Below are positions 8,753-17,622 of a DNA stretch of 64,000 nucleotides, in pieces. The first letter of the stretch is position 1. Every line of letters begins with the position of its first letter. Under the pieces are notes generated by a model that worked only from the letters and a program-made list of their open reading frames with translations, did not search any database and was not told where the DNA came from. Made by a program: the position numbers and the translations under genes. The DNA comes from Methylorubrum populi (GTDB lineage Bacteria > Pseudomonadota > Alphaproteobacteria > Rhizobiales > Beijerinckiaceae): positions 4,302,501 to 4,366,500 of the forward strand of contig NZ_AP014809.1 of assembly GCF_002355515.1 (NCBI RefSeq), read 5' to 3'.

Positions 8753-9116
8753 GGCCCTCTCCCGGATACGCGTTCCACCCGAGCCGACGGCCCAGGGCGC
8801 CCGACCGACATCCAAGACTCGTGCCGCGACAGGTGCCGCGACGGGGGTCTGCACCCGCCCGGACCGCCACGGCCCGGAGATAGATTTCCTCTCCTCGCGG
8901 CAGGCGTGCAAAGTGATGCATCCACATCACAGCGGCGCGGGATGTACTTTTGATCAGTTGCGCCCAATCCAGAACCGCTTAGCCTGCTTCGTCCGGCATC
9001 GTCTCGTGAGGGCGGCAGCGGCGATCCGGAAGCGAGGCGGGCGAATCCGGGCCATTCGGGACGTTCGCGAGAGATTGGCGCGTGCAGGCACCTTGCGCGC
9101 TTGGAGTTCGGGCCCG

Positions 9117-10331
9117 ATGCTCTACCACGCCTTCGATGTCCAATCGGACATCGCCCGGCAGACCCGGCAATGGGGCCGGCTCCTGCAGGAGGCCGCCGCC
9201 CCATGGATGCGGACGCCCTGGCACGATGCCGCGAAATGGTGGTCGGCGGGCGCGCGTATGATGATGCGGGCCGGCCTCACCTTCGCGCGGCCGGCCTACG
9301 GCATCCATGCCGTGCGGGTCGGCAACCGCGACGTGCCGGTGATCGAGGAGCCGGTGCTCGCCACGCCCTTCGGCACCCTGTTGCGCTTCCGCAAGGATAT
9401 CGACACCGTTCAGCCCAAGGTGCTGGTGCTCGCGCCCCTCTCGGGCCATTTCGCCACGCTGCTGCGCGGCACCGTGCGCACGCTGCTGCCCGACCACGAC
9501 GTCTACATCACCGACTGGCACAACGCCCGCGACGTGCCGGTCTCGGAGGGGCGCTTCGGCTTCGACGATTACGTCGACCACGTCGTGCGCTTCCTGGAGA
9601 CCATCGGCGAGGGCGCCCACCTCATGGCCGTGTGCCAGCCCGCGGTGCAGGCGCTCGCCGCCACGGCGGTGATGGCGCACACCAAGAACCCGGCCCAGCC
9701 GCGCAGCATGACCCTGATGGCCGGACCGGTCGATTGCCGCGTCAGCCCGACCTCGGTGAACAGGCTCGCCACCTCCAAGCCGATCGAATGGTTCGAGCAG
9801 AACCTGATCGAGACGGTGCCAGGCCGCCACAAGGGTGCGGGGCGCCGGGTCTATCCCGGCTTCATGCAGGTGTCCGCCTTCGTCTCGATGAACGCCAAGC
9901 GCCACTCGGACGCGCATCGCGACCTGTTCTGGCACTACGTGGACGGCAGCGCCGACAAGGCGCAGGCGATCGAGACCTTCTACGACGAGTATTTCGCCGT
10001 GCTCGACTTGACCGCCGAGTTCTACCTCGAGACCGTCAAGACCGTCTTCCAGGACTACACGCTGGCCCGCAACCAGCTCACCTATCGCGGCGAGCCCATC
10101 GACATGGGTGCCATCCGCCGCACCGCCCTGATGACGGTGGAGGGCGAGCGCGACGACATCTGCGCGGTCGGCCAGACCATGGCCGCCCACGACCTCTGCT
10201 CGGGCCTGCCGCCGCACATGAAGAGCCACCATCTCCAGGCGGGGGTGGGTCACTACGGCGTGTTCTCGGGGCGCAAGTGGGAGGCCCAGACCTACCCGAT
10301 CGTGCGCAACTTCATCGCCTCGCACGCCTGA
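9117..10331 (+). CDS. phaZ: Intracellular polyhydroxyalkanoate depolymerase
   Basis: A 404-residue cytoplasmic PHA depolymerase, degrading stored polyhydroxybutyrate. The family replaces the lipase Ser by Cys: the box reads Met-Ala-Val-Cys-Gln-Pro-Ala-Val-Gln, around residues 160-168. The start at the ATG at 9117 gives the conserved N-terminal Met-Leu-Tyr-His-Ala-Phe-Asp. Other hallmarks are Tyr-Ile-Thr-Asp-Trp-His-Asn-Ala-Arg before the nucleophile and the C-terminal His region with Gly-Val-Gly-His-Tyr-Gly-Val-Phe-Ser-Gly. It is encoded alone; no phasin or synthase gene is adjacent. Confidence 0.93.
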   Translation: MLYHAFDVQSDIARQTRQWGRLLQEAAAPWMRTPWHDAAKWWSAGARMMMRAGLTFARPAYGIHAVRVGNRDVPVIEEPVLATPFGTLLRFRKDIDTVQPKVLVLAPLSGHFATLLRGTVRTLLPDHDVYITDWHNARDVPVSEGRFGFDDYVDHVVRFLETIGEGAHLMAVCQPAVQALAATAVMAHTKNPAQPRSMTLMAGPVDCRVSPTSVNRLATSKPIEWFEQNLIETVPGRHKGAGRRVYPGFMQVSAFVSMNAKRHSDAHRDLFWHYVDGSADKAQAIETFYDEYFAVLDLTAEFYLETVKTVFQDYTLARNQLTYRGEPIDMGAIRRTALMTVEGERDDICAVGQTMAAHDLCSGLPPHMKSHHLQAGVGHYGVFSGRKWEAQTYPIVRNFIASHA

Positions 10332-10643
10332 GCCGAGCCTCCCGTCGTCATGATGAGTGTGTGGGCCTCGCCGCGAGCGTCGGCGAGCCCGGGGCGATCG
10401 ATCGAAAACCGCGCGGCTCCGAACGGGCGAAGGCTTGCAAGAGGCTTTCGCGCACTTCCAACACGAACCTGTTTCGTGTATGCCGCGCGCTCAGGTGCAA
10501 TTCTTTCGCACCGATTCGGCTGCCGTCACGACGCCTCCTCCGGAACAAAGCCGGGGCAGGGGCGCCTGACGGCTTTTTCCCGGTTCCGCCGGGAATCCGA
10601 GGCCGGTGCGGTTCGAAACAACAGATCCTAGGGGTTGATTCCG
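10332..10643. promoter_or_regulatory. Intergenic region and probable rpsU leader
   Basis: About 310 bases without a gene between phaZ and rpsU. A small hairpin, TTCCCGG-TTCCG-CCGGGAA, lies at 10577-10595, just upstream of the rpsU ribosome site (AGGGG near 10630-10634). This could be a leader structure affecting S21 translation, or the phaZ terminator remnant. No promoter could be assigned with confidence. Confidence 0.4.
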
Positions 10644-10952
10644 TTGCAGGTACTCGTTCGCGATAACAACGTCGATCAGGCGCTCCGCGTCCTCAAGAAG
10701 AAGATGCAGCGCGAGGGCATCTTCCGCGAGATGAAGCAGCGCAAGGCCTACGAGAAGCCCTCCGTGCGCAAGGCTCGCGAGAAGGCCGAGGCCGTCCGCC
10801 GCGCCCGCAAGCAGGCCCGCAAGACCGCGATCCGCGAGGGCCTGATCGCCGCGCCGAAGCCGAAGCCCCGGACCGGCGCCCCGCGCCGCCCCGGCATGCC
10901 GAGCTTCTCGCAGCAGCCGGCCGCCACGCCGGCGCCCGCCGCCGCCTCCTGA
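10644..10952 (+). CDS. rpsU: 30S ribosomal protein S21
   Basis: S21 of the small ribosomal subunit, involved in initiation. The conserved start reads [13 protein letters not shown], which sets the start at the TTG at 10644, with AGGGG about nine bases upstream; a TTG at 10635 is in frame but poorly placed. The core of about 65 basic residues is followed by an alanine- and proline-rich tail, common in alphaproteobacterial S21. A strong bidirectional terminator follows at 10993-11030. Confidence 0.93.
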   Translation: MQVLVRDNNVDQALRVLKKKMQREGIFREMKQRKAYEKPSVRKAREKAEAVRRARKQARKTAIREGLIAAPKPKPRTGAPRRPGMPSFSQQPAATPAPAAAS

Positions 10953-10992
10953 GGCCGGCCGGCCCCGGCGCGGGTCGCACAGCGACGAGACT

Positions 10993-11030
10993 AAAAAGGC
11001 CCCGCCGGTCGCACCGGCGGGGCCTTTTTT
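10993..11030. terminator. Bidirectional rho-independent terminator
   Basis: A perfect stem formed by AAAAAGGCCCCGCCGGT and its complement around the loop CGC, with A-runs on the left and T-runs on the right, so it can work on both strands. It separates rpsU on the plus strand from the response regulator gene on the minus strand. Confidence 0.93.
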
Positions 11031-11050
11031 AGTCGGATCCGACGCTCGAC

Positions 11051-11440
11051 TCAGGCGGCGCGCGCGGTGAGGGTGGCGCGCTCGGCCTGCCGCAGCAGCT
11101 CCAGAGGCAGCCACGGCTTGCGCATATAGACCGCGTGCGGCGGGATCTCGGTCCGGCGCTCCTCGCGGGCCTCGGAGGTCACCACGAGCCGCACCTCCGG
11201 CCACCGGTCCTCGACGGTGCGCGCCAGGGCCGCGCCATCCATCTCACCCGAGAGATGCGTGTCGGCGATCACCATCGCCACGGTCACATCGCCGCGCTCG
11301 AGCACGGCGAGCGCGTCCTCGGCGCTCGAACAAGCGATGACGTCGAGGTCGGTCTCCTCGATCAGGGCGGTCGCGAGGTCGCGGGCGGCCTCGTCCTCCT
11401 CGACGACGAGCGCGACCGGGCTGTCTCCGGTGTGAGCCAT
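11051..11440 (-). CDS. Single-domain response regulator
   Basis: A 129-residue receiver-only protein. The acidic pocket (Glu14-Glu15-Asp16), the phospho-acceptor Asp60 in Val-Ile-Ala-Asp-Thr-His-Leu-Ser-Gly and Lys108 in Met-Arg-Lys-Pro-Trp are all present, so it should be phosphorylated. No output domain follows; it probably acts by protein contact or as a phosphate sink. The ATG at 11440 follows a GGGAG. No kinase gene is nearby. It is divergent from the glutamine amidotransferase gene across a 309-base gap. Confidence 0.88.
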   Translation of the reverse strand: MAHTGDSPVALVVEEDEAARDLATALIEETDLDVIACSSAEDALAVLERGDVTVAMVIADTHLSGEMDGAALARTVEDRWPEVRLVVTSEAREERRTEIPPHAVYMRKPWLPLELLRQAERATLTARAA

Positions 11441-11749
11441 GATGTCTCCCTGAAGCTGTGCGAGCGGTTCGGAAGCGGCGGCCCGGCCAGGGCACGTCGC
11501 ACAAGGGCACGTTGCGCAAGGGTACGACGCGGCGGACGCGGCGGCGGCGATGCTTGCCCTGCGACAACAAGTTCGGGGATGATCGGTTCAGCGAAATTGT
11601 GCCGGCCTGAACCGCTCGCATCGAGCCGCCCCTTAACGGACTGTTCACCACACGAGTTGAATTGTTACAGTCCGGCGACGCGCGGCGGCCCGAACGGACC
11701 GATGCTTGCATCTCTCGCCCTGGACCGCAAAGGAGGCTCTCGTCCCGCC

Positions 11750-12535
11750 ATGTGCCGCTTCCTCGCCTATCTCGGTGAGCCGGTCTTCCTGAACGAGCTG
11801 GTCTGCGCCCCGACCCATTCACTGGTTCATCAGTCGCTGCACGCCTCCGAGGCCAAGACCGAGACCAACGGCGACGGGTTCGGGATCGGCTGGTACGGCG
11901 AGCATGCCGAGCCCGGCCTCTACCGCGACATCTGCCCGGCCTGGTCGGACGAGAACCTGGTGAACCTCTGCCGTCAGGTGCGGGCGCGGACCTTCTTCGC
12001 CCATGTGCGGGCGGCCACCGGCACGGCGACGACGCGGGCGAACTGCCACCCCTTTGTCCACGGCCGGCACCTGTTCATGCATAACGGTCAGATCGGCGGC
12101 TATCACCGGATCAAGCGGCGCCTGGAGGCGCTGATCCCCGACGCCCTCTACGACAGCCGCCGCGGCTCGACCGATTCGGAGGCGCTCTTCCTGCTGGCGC
12201 TCGCCAACGGCCTCGACACCGATCCCGTCGCCGCGATGGAGACGACCTGCGCCACCGTGCGCGGGCTGATGCAGGAGGCGCGGATCACGGAGGCGTTCCG
12301 CTTCACCGCCGTTCTCACCGACGGCGAGACCCTCACCGCCTTCCGCTGGGCCTGCGACGGCCGCCCGCCGAGCCTGTACTACCGCGAGAGCGAGCGCGGC
12401 CTGACCGTCGTCTCCGAGCCGATCGACGGCTGCAAGGAGGGCTGGATGATCGTGCCCAAGGGCGGCACGCTGCGGGCGAGCCGCGGCAGCCGCGCCGTCG
12501 TCAGCCTGCCGCGGGCGGAGCGGGCCGCCGCCTGA
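11750..12535 (+). CDS. Class II glutamine amidotransferase, YafJ-like
   Basis: A 261-residue protein. The N-terminal nucleophile is Cys2 in Met-Cys-Arg-Phe-Leu-Ala-Tyr, which requires the start at ATG 11750; an AAAGGAGG lies 12 bases upstream. The Ntn-hydrolase core shows Asn-Gly-Asp-Gly-Phe-Gly-Ile-Gly-Trp, Ala-His-Val-Arg-Ala-Ala-Thr and the His-Asn-Gly-Gln-Ile motif. It hydrolyses glutamine or a gamma-glutamyl compound; related proteins include EgtC and YafJ. No partner synthetase is next to it, so its role is open. Confidence 0.9.
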   Translation: MCRFLAYLGEPVFLNELVCAPTHSLVHQSLHASEAKTETNGDGFGIGWYGEHAEPGLYRDICPAWSDENLVNLCRQVRARTFFAHVRAATGTATTRANCHPFVHGRHLFMHNGQIGGYHRIKRRLEALIPDALYDSRRGSTDSEALFLLALANGLDTDPVAAMETTCATVRGLMQEARITEAFRFTAVLTDGETLTAFRWACDGRPPSLYYRESERGLTVVSEPIDGCKEGWMIVPKGGTLRASRGSRAVVSLPRAERAAA

Positions 12536-12631
12536 AGGCTTGCCCGGACGACACAGCCATGGTCAAGGATTCGAACGGACGAGTCCTTGTCAAAGGTGCA
12601 GGGTAAGGCCCTGCAAATCGGCTCCGCCGAC

Positions 12632-12679
12632 GTCAGGGCGCTGCCCTGACAACCCGCCAAAGGGCTTGAAGCCCTTTGG
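12632..12679. repeat. Pair of palindromic intergenic repeats
   Basis: Two perfect palindromes lie side by side: GTCAGGGC-GCT-GCCCTGAC at 12632-12650 and CCAAAGGGCTT-GAAGCCCTTTGG at 12657-12679. They end nine bases before the ATG of the TSUP permease gene. Paired palindromes of this look are common intergenic repeats in GC-rich alphaproteobacteria. The second could occlude the ribosome site of the permease gene, which has no other clear site. Confidence 0.75.
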
Positions 12680-12687
12680 GATCCCCA

Positions 12688-13479
12688 ATGAGTATTGCGT
12701 TCGAGACCGTGGCGGGGCTGTTCGGCGTAGCCGTGGTGGCAGGCGCCATCGACGCCATTGCCGGCGGGGGCGGGTTGATGACTCTGCCGGCCCTGCTGCT
12801 CGCCGGGCTCGACCCCGTGAGCGCCATCGCCACCAACAAGCTCCAGGGCAGCGCCGGCTCGGTCTCGGCCACGATCGCCTTCGCCCGGCGCGGATTGATC
12901 CGCTGGCCGGAAGCGGCCCCCGCCGCGCTCGGGGCCGGCCTCGCCTCGGTCGCAGGCGCGCTCTGCGTCAGCCTGCTGCCGCGCCCGGTCCTCGACGCGC
13001 TGGTGCCGCTCATGCTCGTCGGCATCGCGCTCTACTTCGCCACCGCGCGGCGGATGAGCAACGAGGACGCAGCGGCGCGCATCACCCCCGGCCTGTTCGC
13101 CGTGACGCTGGCCCCGGCCGTCGGCTTCTACGACGGCGTGTTCGGGCCCGGCGCCGGCTCGTTCTACATGATCGGCTTCGTCACCCTGCTCGGGCTCGGC
13201 GTGGTGCGCGCCACCGCCCATACCAAGCTGTCGAACGCCGCGAGCAATCTCGGCAGCCTCGCCCTGTTCACGTTTCAGGGCGCGGTGATCTGGCCCATCG
13301 GGCTCGCCATGGCGGCCGGCGCCTTTCTCGGCGCCCAGGTCGGCTCGGCGCTGGCCGTCCGCCTCGGCGCCCGGCTGATCCGCCCGCTCCTCGTCGTCAT
13401 CGCCTGCGCGATGGCGCTACGCCTGCTGTCGAACCCGGCCAATCCGCTGCGTCAGGCCGTGGCCGGGTTCTTTTCGTAG
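12688..13479 (+). CDS. TSUP (TauE/SafE) family membrane permease
   Basis: A 263-residue integral membrane protein with about eight hydrophobic segments. The N-terminal repeat shows Ala-Gly-Ala-Ile-Asp-Ala-Ile-Ala-Gly-Gly-Gly-Gly-Leu and Ala-Thr-Asn-Lys-Leu-Gln-Gly; the second half repeats the pattern with Tyr-Asp-Gly-Val-Phe-Gly-Pro-Gly-Ala-Gly-Ser and Ala-His-Thr-Lys-Leu. These are the internal repeats of the TSUP family, which exports sulfite, sulfoacetate or other organosulfur anions. Substrate is unknown. Start at ATG 12688, directly after the palindromic repeats. Confidence 0.88.
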   Translation: MSIAFETVAGLFGVAVVAGAIDAIAGGGGLMTLPALLLAGLDPVSAIATNKLQGSAGSVSATIAFARRGLIRWPEAAPAALGAGLASVAGALCVSLLPRPVLDALVPLMLVGIALYFATARRMSNEDAAARITPGLFAVTLAPAVGFYDGVFGPGAGSFYMIGFVTLLGLGVVRATAHTKLSNAASNLGSLALFTFQGAVIWPIGLAMAAGAFLGAQVGSALAVRLGARLIRPLLVVIACAMALRLLSNPANPLRQAVAGFFS

Positions 13480-13507
13480 ACCGATCAGCCTCTTACAGAC
13501 CGACGTT

Positions 13508-14554
13508 TCAGCGCGGGATGAAGGCCCAGTAGTCGAGATCGAGGATCACCGACGGGTCGTAACCCTCGCCCTGCTTGTCCGGATAGGCGCCGCAGGGCTG
13601 GTTCTTGGCCGCCACGGTGCGCAGACGCAGCGCACCGATATCGCTGCGGCCGGGAAGTTCGGCGGTCTCCAGCACCTCGGACCATGCGTAGACCGTGTCG
13701 CCGGCAAACAGCGGCGCCACGTGCCGGCCGGCATTGATGCCGCCGATGGCAAACGCGTTGGCGAGCCCGTTGAAGCTGAGCGCCCGGGCCAGCGAGATGA
13801 CGTGGCCGCCATAGATCAGCCGCTTGCCGAACTTGGTCTCCCGGGTCGCCACGGCGTCGAAATGGACCTTGGCGGTGTTCTGGAACAGACGGGTGGCGAT
13901 CTGGTGCTCGGCCTCCTCGACGGTCATGCCGTCGACGTGGTCGATCTTCTCGCCCACCGCGTAATCCGCGAAGCGGTGCGGGCTGCCGGCGAGCGCCGCG
14001 TCGTAGGCCGCCGGGTCGAGCGGGGGCAGGGCGTTGGCAAGGTCGGCCGGGTTCACCACCTTGGCGAGCTGCGGCACGTGCTCCTCGGCGATCTTGGCCT
14101 CCGGATCGCGCTTGCGCACGAGCACCCAGCGGCAATAGCTCAGCACGGTCCGGCCCGAGGAATCGGAGCCGGTCGAGCGCACGTAGACCACGCCGGTCTG
14201 GCGGTTGGAGCTCTCCTTCAGGCCGATCACCTCGGAGACGGTGGAGAGCGTCTCGCCGGGATAGACCGGGCGGTGGAAGCCGCCCTCGGCGTAGCCGAGA
14301 TTGGCTAGCGCGTTGAGGGAGACGTCCGGCACGGTCTTGCCGAACACCACGTGGAAGGTGAGCCAGTCGTCGAGCGGGCTCGCCGGATAGCCGATCGCAC
14401 GCGCGAAGGCGTCCGAGGATTGCACGGCGAAGCGCGGACCGTAGAGGGCGGTGTAGAGCGCCACGTCGCCCGTGGTGACGGTGCGCGGCGTGGCGTGGCG
14501 GATGGTCTCCCCGAGGCGGAAGTCCTCGAAGAAGCGGCCCGGATTGGTCTTCAT
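13508..14554 (-). CDS. mcd: Mesaconyl-CoA hydratase (beta-methylmalyl-CoA dehydratase)
   Basis: A 348-residue protein with two MaoC-like hot-dog domains (residues about 5-155 and 185-340). It resembles the mesaconyl-CoA hydratase of the ethylmalonyl-CoA pathway (also called meaC in methylotrophs), which interconverts mesaconyl-CoA and beta-methylmalyl-CoA during C1 and C2 growth. Visible marks are the N-terminal Gly-Arg-Phe-Phe-Glu-Asp-Phe, the Gly-Gly-Phe-His-Arg-Pro-Val-Tyr-Pro-Gly-Glu-Thr segment and a second Tyr-Gly-Gly-His-Val-Ile-Ser hydratase motif. It is not next to other pathway genes. Confidence 0.88.
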   Translation of the reverse strand: MKTNPGRFFEDFRLGETIRHATPRTVTTGDVALYTALYGPRFAVQSSDAFARAIGYPASPLDDWLTFHVVFGKTVPDVSLNALANLGYAEGGFHRPVYPGETLSTVSEVIGLKESSNRQTGVVYVRSTGSDSSGRTVLSYCRWVLVRKRDPEAKIAEEHVPQLAKVVNPADLANALPPLDPAAYDAALAGSPHRFADYAVGEKIDHVDGMTVEEAEHQIATRLFQNTAKVHFDAVATRETKFGKRLIYGGHVISLARALSFNGLANAFAIGGINAGRHVAPLFAGDTVYAWSEVLETAELPGRSDIGALRLRTVAAKNQPCGAYPDKQGEGYDPSVILDLDYWAFIPR

Positions 14555-14647
14555 GGCGCGCGCGTCGCTCCCTGTACGGCTCTTGCTGGCCGAGGGGGCA
14601 CCGTCTTGAATACCGTATTCAGAACGAGGCCCTAAACTTCTGACGTT

Positions 14648-14674
14648 GCACCGGCTTTTCGGCCGAGCCGGTGC
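14648..14674. other. GC-rich hairpin in a 290-base gene-free stretch
   Basis: GCACCGGC and GCCGGTGC pair around an 11-base loop. There is no T-run, so it is not a classical terminator. It lies in the 294 bases between mcd and the YggT gene (14555-14848), where I see no other gene or motif beyond the probable mcd promoter. Confidence 0.45.
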
Positions 14675-14848
14675 CAGACCGCCTTAGCAACCAGCCCGGC
14701 GCCCGCGCAATGCCGCGCTCGGTCGGGCCGCGCCGTCGCAACGGGCCCGATCGATCCTTCCGGCTATGTTTATGGATGATGGATCCGGGCTTCGCCCGAG
14801 CGCCGCCGCGGTTCGGACGGGGCGCCTCGACCGAGCCGAGGCGCCGTC

Positions 14849-15139
14849 TCAGAAAGCGAGCTGGATGTAGAGGTCGGTGATGAGCTTCTGCGCGAACAGC
14901 AGGAGCAGGATCAGGATGATCGGCGAGATGTCGACGCCGCCGAGATTGGGCAGCAGATTCCGGATCGGCCGCAACACGGGCTCGGTGACGCGGTAGAGGA
15001 ATTCGCCGATCTGCGAGACGATCGGGTTGCGCACATTGACCACGTTGAAGGCCACGAGCCAGCTCAGCACCGCGCTCGCGACGAGGACGTAGATGTAGAG
15101 CTGGATGATGGTGTTGAAGAGCCAGAGCAGGGCGTTCAT
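14849..15139 (-). CDS. YggT family membrane protein
   Basis: A 96-residue inner-membrane protein with two hydrophobic hairpin halves. The family signature is clear: Val-Leu-Ser-Trp-Leu-Val-Ala-Phe near residues 24-31, then [12 protein letters not shown] near 49-60, then Asp-Ile-Ser-Pro-Ile. YggT proteins are of uncertain function, linked to osmotic tolerance or cell envelope. It is the last core gene before the tRNA on the left side of the island. Confidence 0.92.
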   Translation of the reverse strand: MNALLWLFNTIIQLYIYVLVASAVLSWLVAFNVVNVRNPIVSQIGEFLYRVTEPVLRPIRNLLPNLGGVDISPIILILLLLFAQKLITDLYIQLAF

Positions 15140-15261
15140 GCGGGGGGTATCGGTCCTCGTCGCCCCAAACGCACGTCCGGCGCGGATGCGCGGGGCGCGG
15201 CGGGAAATTTCCGGAATTGACAGGCCGAAGCGGACAAGCCTACAAGGCCCTCGCCTCGGAC

Positions 15262-15337
<76 letters not shown>

Positions 15338-15632
15338 CCAACTTTTGCTTGAAAATTGGTGTGTGGCATCAAGGACTTGGGGAGTGGTAGCTCCCGGAAA
15401 AATCCCAATTCCTCCCACGCTTCCGTTTCGCTAAATCCCAGGCGCGGTCCGGTTTTCGACAGGATATCCACACCACCCCCGCGCGGCGACGGCGGGCAAG
15501 CCTTGCTGTGCCTGACCCACGCCGTGCGCGTCGGTAGAGGGCGCGCCGGCCGGTGAATGTCGAAGCCTGCGCCGCCTTGGCGGGACCGCCGCCGTCCGGA
15601 CCGGATGCTCCGAGGATTCCGAGCGGCGGGGG
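15338..15632. other. Gene-free stretch after the tRNA
   Basis: About 295 bases between the tRNA and the end of the FRG-domain gene. It contains AATTGG-rich sequence near 15340-15420 and no convincing gene. It would be the place for the junction of an integrated element, but no direct repeat of the tRNA end was seen. Confidence 0.4.
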
Positions 15633-16412
15633 CTACAAGGCCGCGCCGAGCCCGATGCGGAGGCGGTACTGCCACGTCAGCGAGAGGCAGACGCCTTCGA
15701 GGCTGGCCCAGATGTGGGCCGCATCCACGCCGAGCTGGAACAGGTTGCGCTGGAAGACCGCGCGAGTGTCCCGCGGGATCTCGAAGCTGTTCTCCGCCAT
15801 GCCGGGCGGCGTCCACGCCGAGGCCGGATCGGGGTGGGCCGAGAACAGGCCCTTCTGGCTCGCGATGCGGGGCGCCAGGGCGGAGGGCAGCAGGAAGCCG
15901 ACCTCGGCGATCTCGAAGGGGCCGGGACCCCGCTCGGGGTCGATCATGGAACTGCCGCCCAGCGGGTGCGCGTACACGATGGCGTCCTCGTTCGCGGGCT
16001 GGCTGGCAACGGCGAAGAAGCAGGCGATGAGCGGATTGGTCGTCCAGTCGAGCAAGCGGGTCGGGAGACCGTAATGCTGACCCAGCGCCAGCCAGTCCCA
16101 ATCCGTCGCCCCGGGCATCGCGACGTGCAGCCTGGCCTCGCGCTTGAAATCCTGGAATAGTTGCCGTTCGTGGCGCGGGTCGAACTCGGCGCCCCGGCCG
16201 GCGCTGGGCTTGCACTCGAAGGCCTTCGACGCGCAGCCGCGGAACACCCATCGTGAGTTCATGCGTGCCGCCAGGAAGGCGTGGAACGCCTGCCAGCGCT
16301 CCTGCGCCGGACCGCCCTCTCCATCGCCGGACCCCAATGGTCCGGGCGGGGACGGCGTGCGCTCAGGCGCCCGCAGGCGCGCCGGGGCGGGCGGAAACCG
16401 AGGCGGCCTCAA
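15633..16412 (-). CDS. FRG domain-containing protein
   Basis: A 259-residue protein with the FRG domain, named after the Phe-Arg-Gly motif seen here at residues 57-59 in Trp-Val-Phe-Arg-Gly-Cys. The second conserved block, Gln-His-Tyr-Gly-Leu-Pro-Thr-Arg-Leu-Leu-Asp-Trp-Thr, follows near residue 113. Its biochemistry is unknown, though it is frequent on mobile DNA. It is the last gene of the QueC/PfkB-NDT operon, starting 22 bases after the previous stop. The first 35 residues are Pro-rich and the true start may be later. It may be the effector of the system; that is inference. Confidence 0.8.
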   Translation of the reverse strand: MRPPRFPPAPARLRAPERTPSPPGPLGSGDGEGGPAQERWQAFHAFLAARMNSRWVFRGCASKAFECKPSAGRGAEFDPRHERQLFQDFKREARLHVAMPGATDWDWLALGQHYGLPTRLLDWTTNPLIACFFAVASQPANEDAIVYAHPLGGSSMIDPERGPGPFEIAEVGFLLPSALAPRIASQKGLFSAHPDPASAWTPPGMAENSFEIPRDTRAVFQRNLFQLGVDAAHIWASLEGVCLSLTWQYRLRIGLGAAL

Positions 16413-16434
16413 CGGGTGCCCTCCCGGCCGCCGA

Positions 16435-17622
16435 TCACCGAAGGCATGCCATACACGTCCGGTAGAGCGCCGTGGCGAGATCGTGCGTCACCTCGCAGCC
16501 GCTTCCCGAGAACATCGTCAAATCCCCGCCGGAGGCCGTCTCGGCGAGCAGCACCACCGGCATGCCGTTGGCTTGCGCGTAGCCGACGTGAAGGTTCGTC
16601 CCGAGGTCGGCGACGTCGCCCAGGGCGAGGAGGGCCGAATGGGGCACGCGGGGCCGGGGCGGCCAATGCGCTCGCGTGGGTGAGCGGGGGCCGTCGTCCG
16701 CGAACGCCGTCTCCGTCCTGAACCCGAGCGCGTCGAGGTAAGCGGCCGCCTCGTCGAAGAGCCATCTTTGGGCCATGGTCCGGCGCGGTCCGGACAGGTA
16801 GACCCGGCAACCCGACGCGGGGCGCCCGGGCACCGCCTCCATCCCTTCGAGCTCGTCCGGCGGAGGCAGCGGCAACCGAGCCCCGTCGTTGAACCACGCC
16901 ACGCAGCGGGACGCGAGGTCGGCCGCCCCCACGGCGTCGAAGCCACGCTCGCCCCAATAGTGCGCGAAGGCCGCGCAGAAGACGTCGCCGGCCCCGATCC
17001 TGAACCAGCGGCGGGCGGCGTACGCCGGCACCGGGATGCCGGGGGCGTCGCCCCGGTACACCGTGGCACCGCCGAACGCGTGGCGCGACACGACGAGCGT
17101 GGCGCCCTCGCGGGCCATGACGCCGGTCGCGGCGTCGCGCGGGTCCGGGAGCGGACCGAGCCGGACCAAGTCGGCATCCTGCACCACGTAGGCGAGTTGC
17201 TCCGTCGCCCGCGAGCCGGAACGCACGAAGGAGGACGCGGGGTCGGCGGAGCGTGGGTCGTAGACCGCCCGGCCGGCCGTGAGCCGGGCCGTGCCCTCCA
17301 GCATGCCGAACCCGAGCACGACGTCGCCGGTGACGGCCAGGTCGGCGTAGCGCCGGCCGGCCTCGGGAACCCAGCTCTTGCGAAGGGGATGCCAATACTC
17401 GAATTCGAGCCGCTCCCCGATGGCGACGATATCCGTCTCGACCTCGAAGGCGGCCATGGTCGCCCGGAGGTCGCCGGCCGACTCGGCGTAAGCATACGTG
17501 CTCAGGCGGGTGCCCGGGGACAGCGCGCTCACCGCCATGGCGGCGCGCGCGCCCGAACCGAACAGGCCGGCCCAGGCGGGGAACGCGCAGCTCTCGAAAT
17601 ATGTGCCGCCGACGACGTTCAC
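16435..17622 (-). CDS. PfkB-like kinase fused to a degenerate nucleoside deoxyribosyltransferase domain (copy 1)
   Basis: A 395-residue fusion. Residues 1-260 look like a PfkB/ribokinase fold; the anion-hole and catalytic motif Gly-Ala-Gly-Asp sits at 210-213. Residues 273-365 resemble a nucleoside 2-deoxyribosyltransferase (Arg-Val-Tyr-Leu-Ser-Gly-Pro start, Gly-Tyr-Ala-Gln-Ala-Asn-Gly-Met-Pro-Val-Val end). The catalytic Glu of that family, present in the paralog at 18617-19801, is replaced by His345, so this domain is probably inactive. The GTG start overlaps the stop of the preceding small gene (GTGA). See the operon note under findings. Confidence 0.75.
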   Translation of the reverse strand: MNVVGGTYFESCAFPAWAGLFGSGARAAMAVSALSPGTRLSTYAYAESAGDLRATMAAFEVETDIVAIGERLEFEYWHPLRKSWVPEAGRRYADLAVTGDVVLGFGMLEGTARLTAGRAVYDPRSADPASSFVRSGSRATEQLAYVVQDADLVRLGPLPDPRDAATGVMAREGATLVVSRHAFGGATVYRGDAPGIPVPAYAARRWFRIGAGDVFCAAFAHYWGERGFDAVGAADLASRCVAWFNDGARLPLPPPDELEGMEAVPGRPASGCRVYLSGPRRTMAQRWLFDEAAAYLDALGFRTETAFADDGPRSPTRAHWPPRPRVPHSALLALGDVADLGTNLHVGYAQANGMPVVLLAETASGGDLTMFSGSGCEVTHDLATALYRTCMACLR

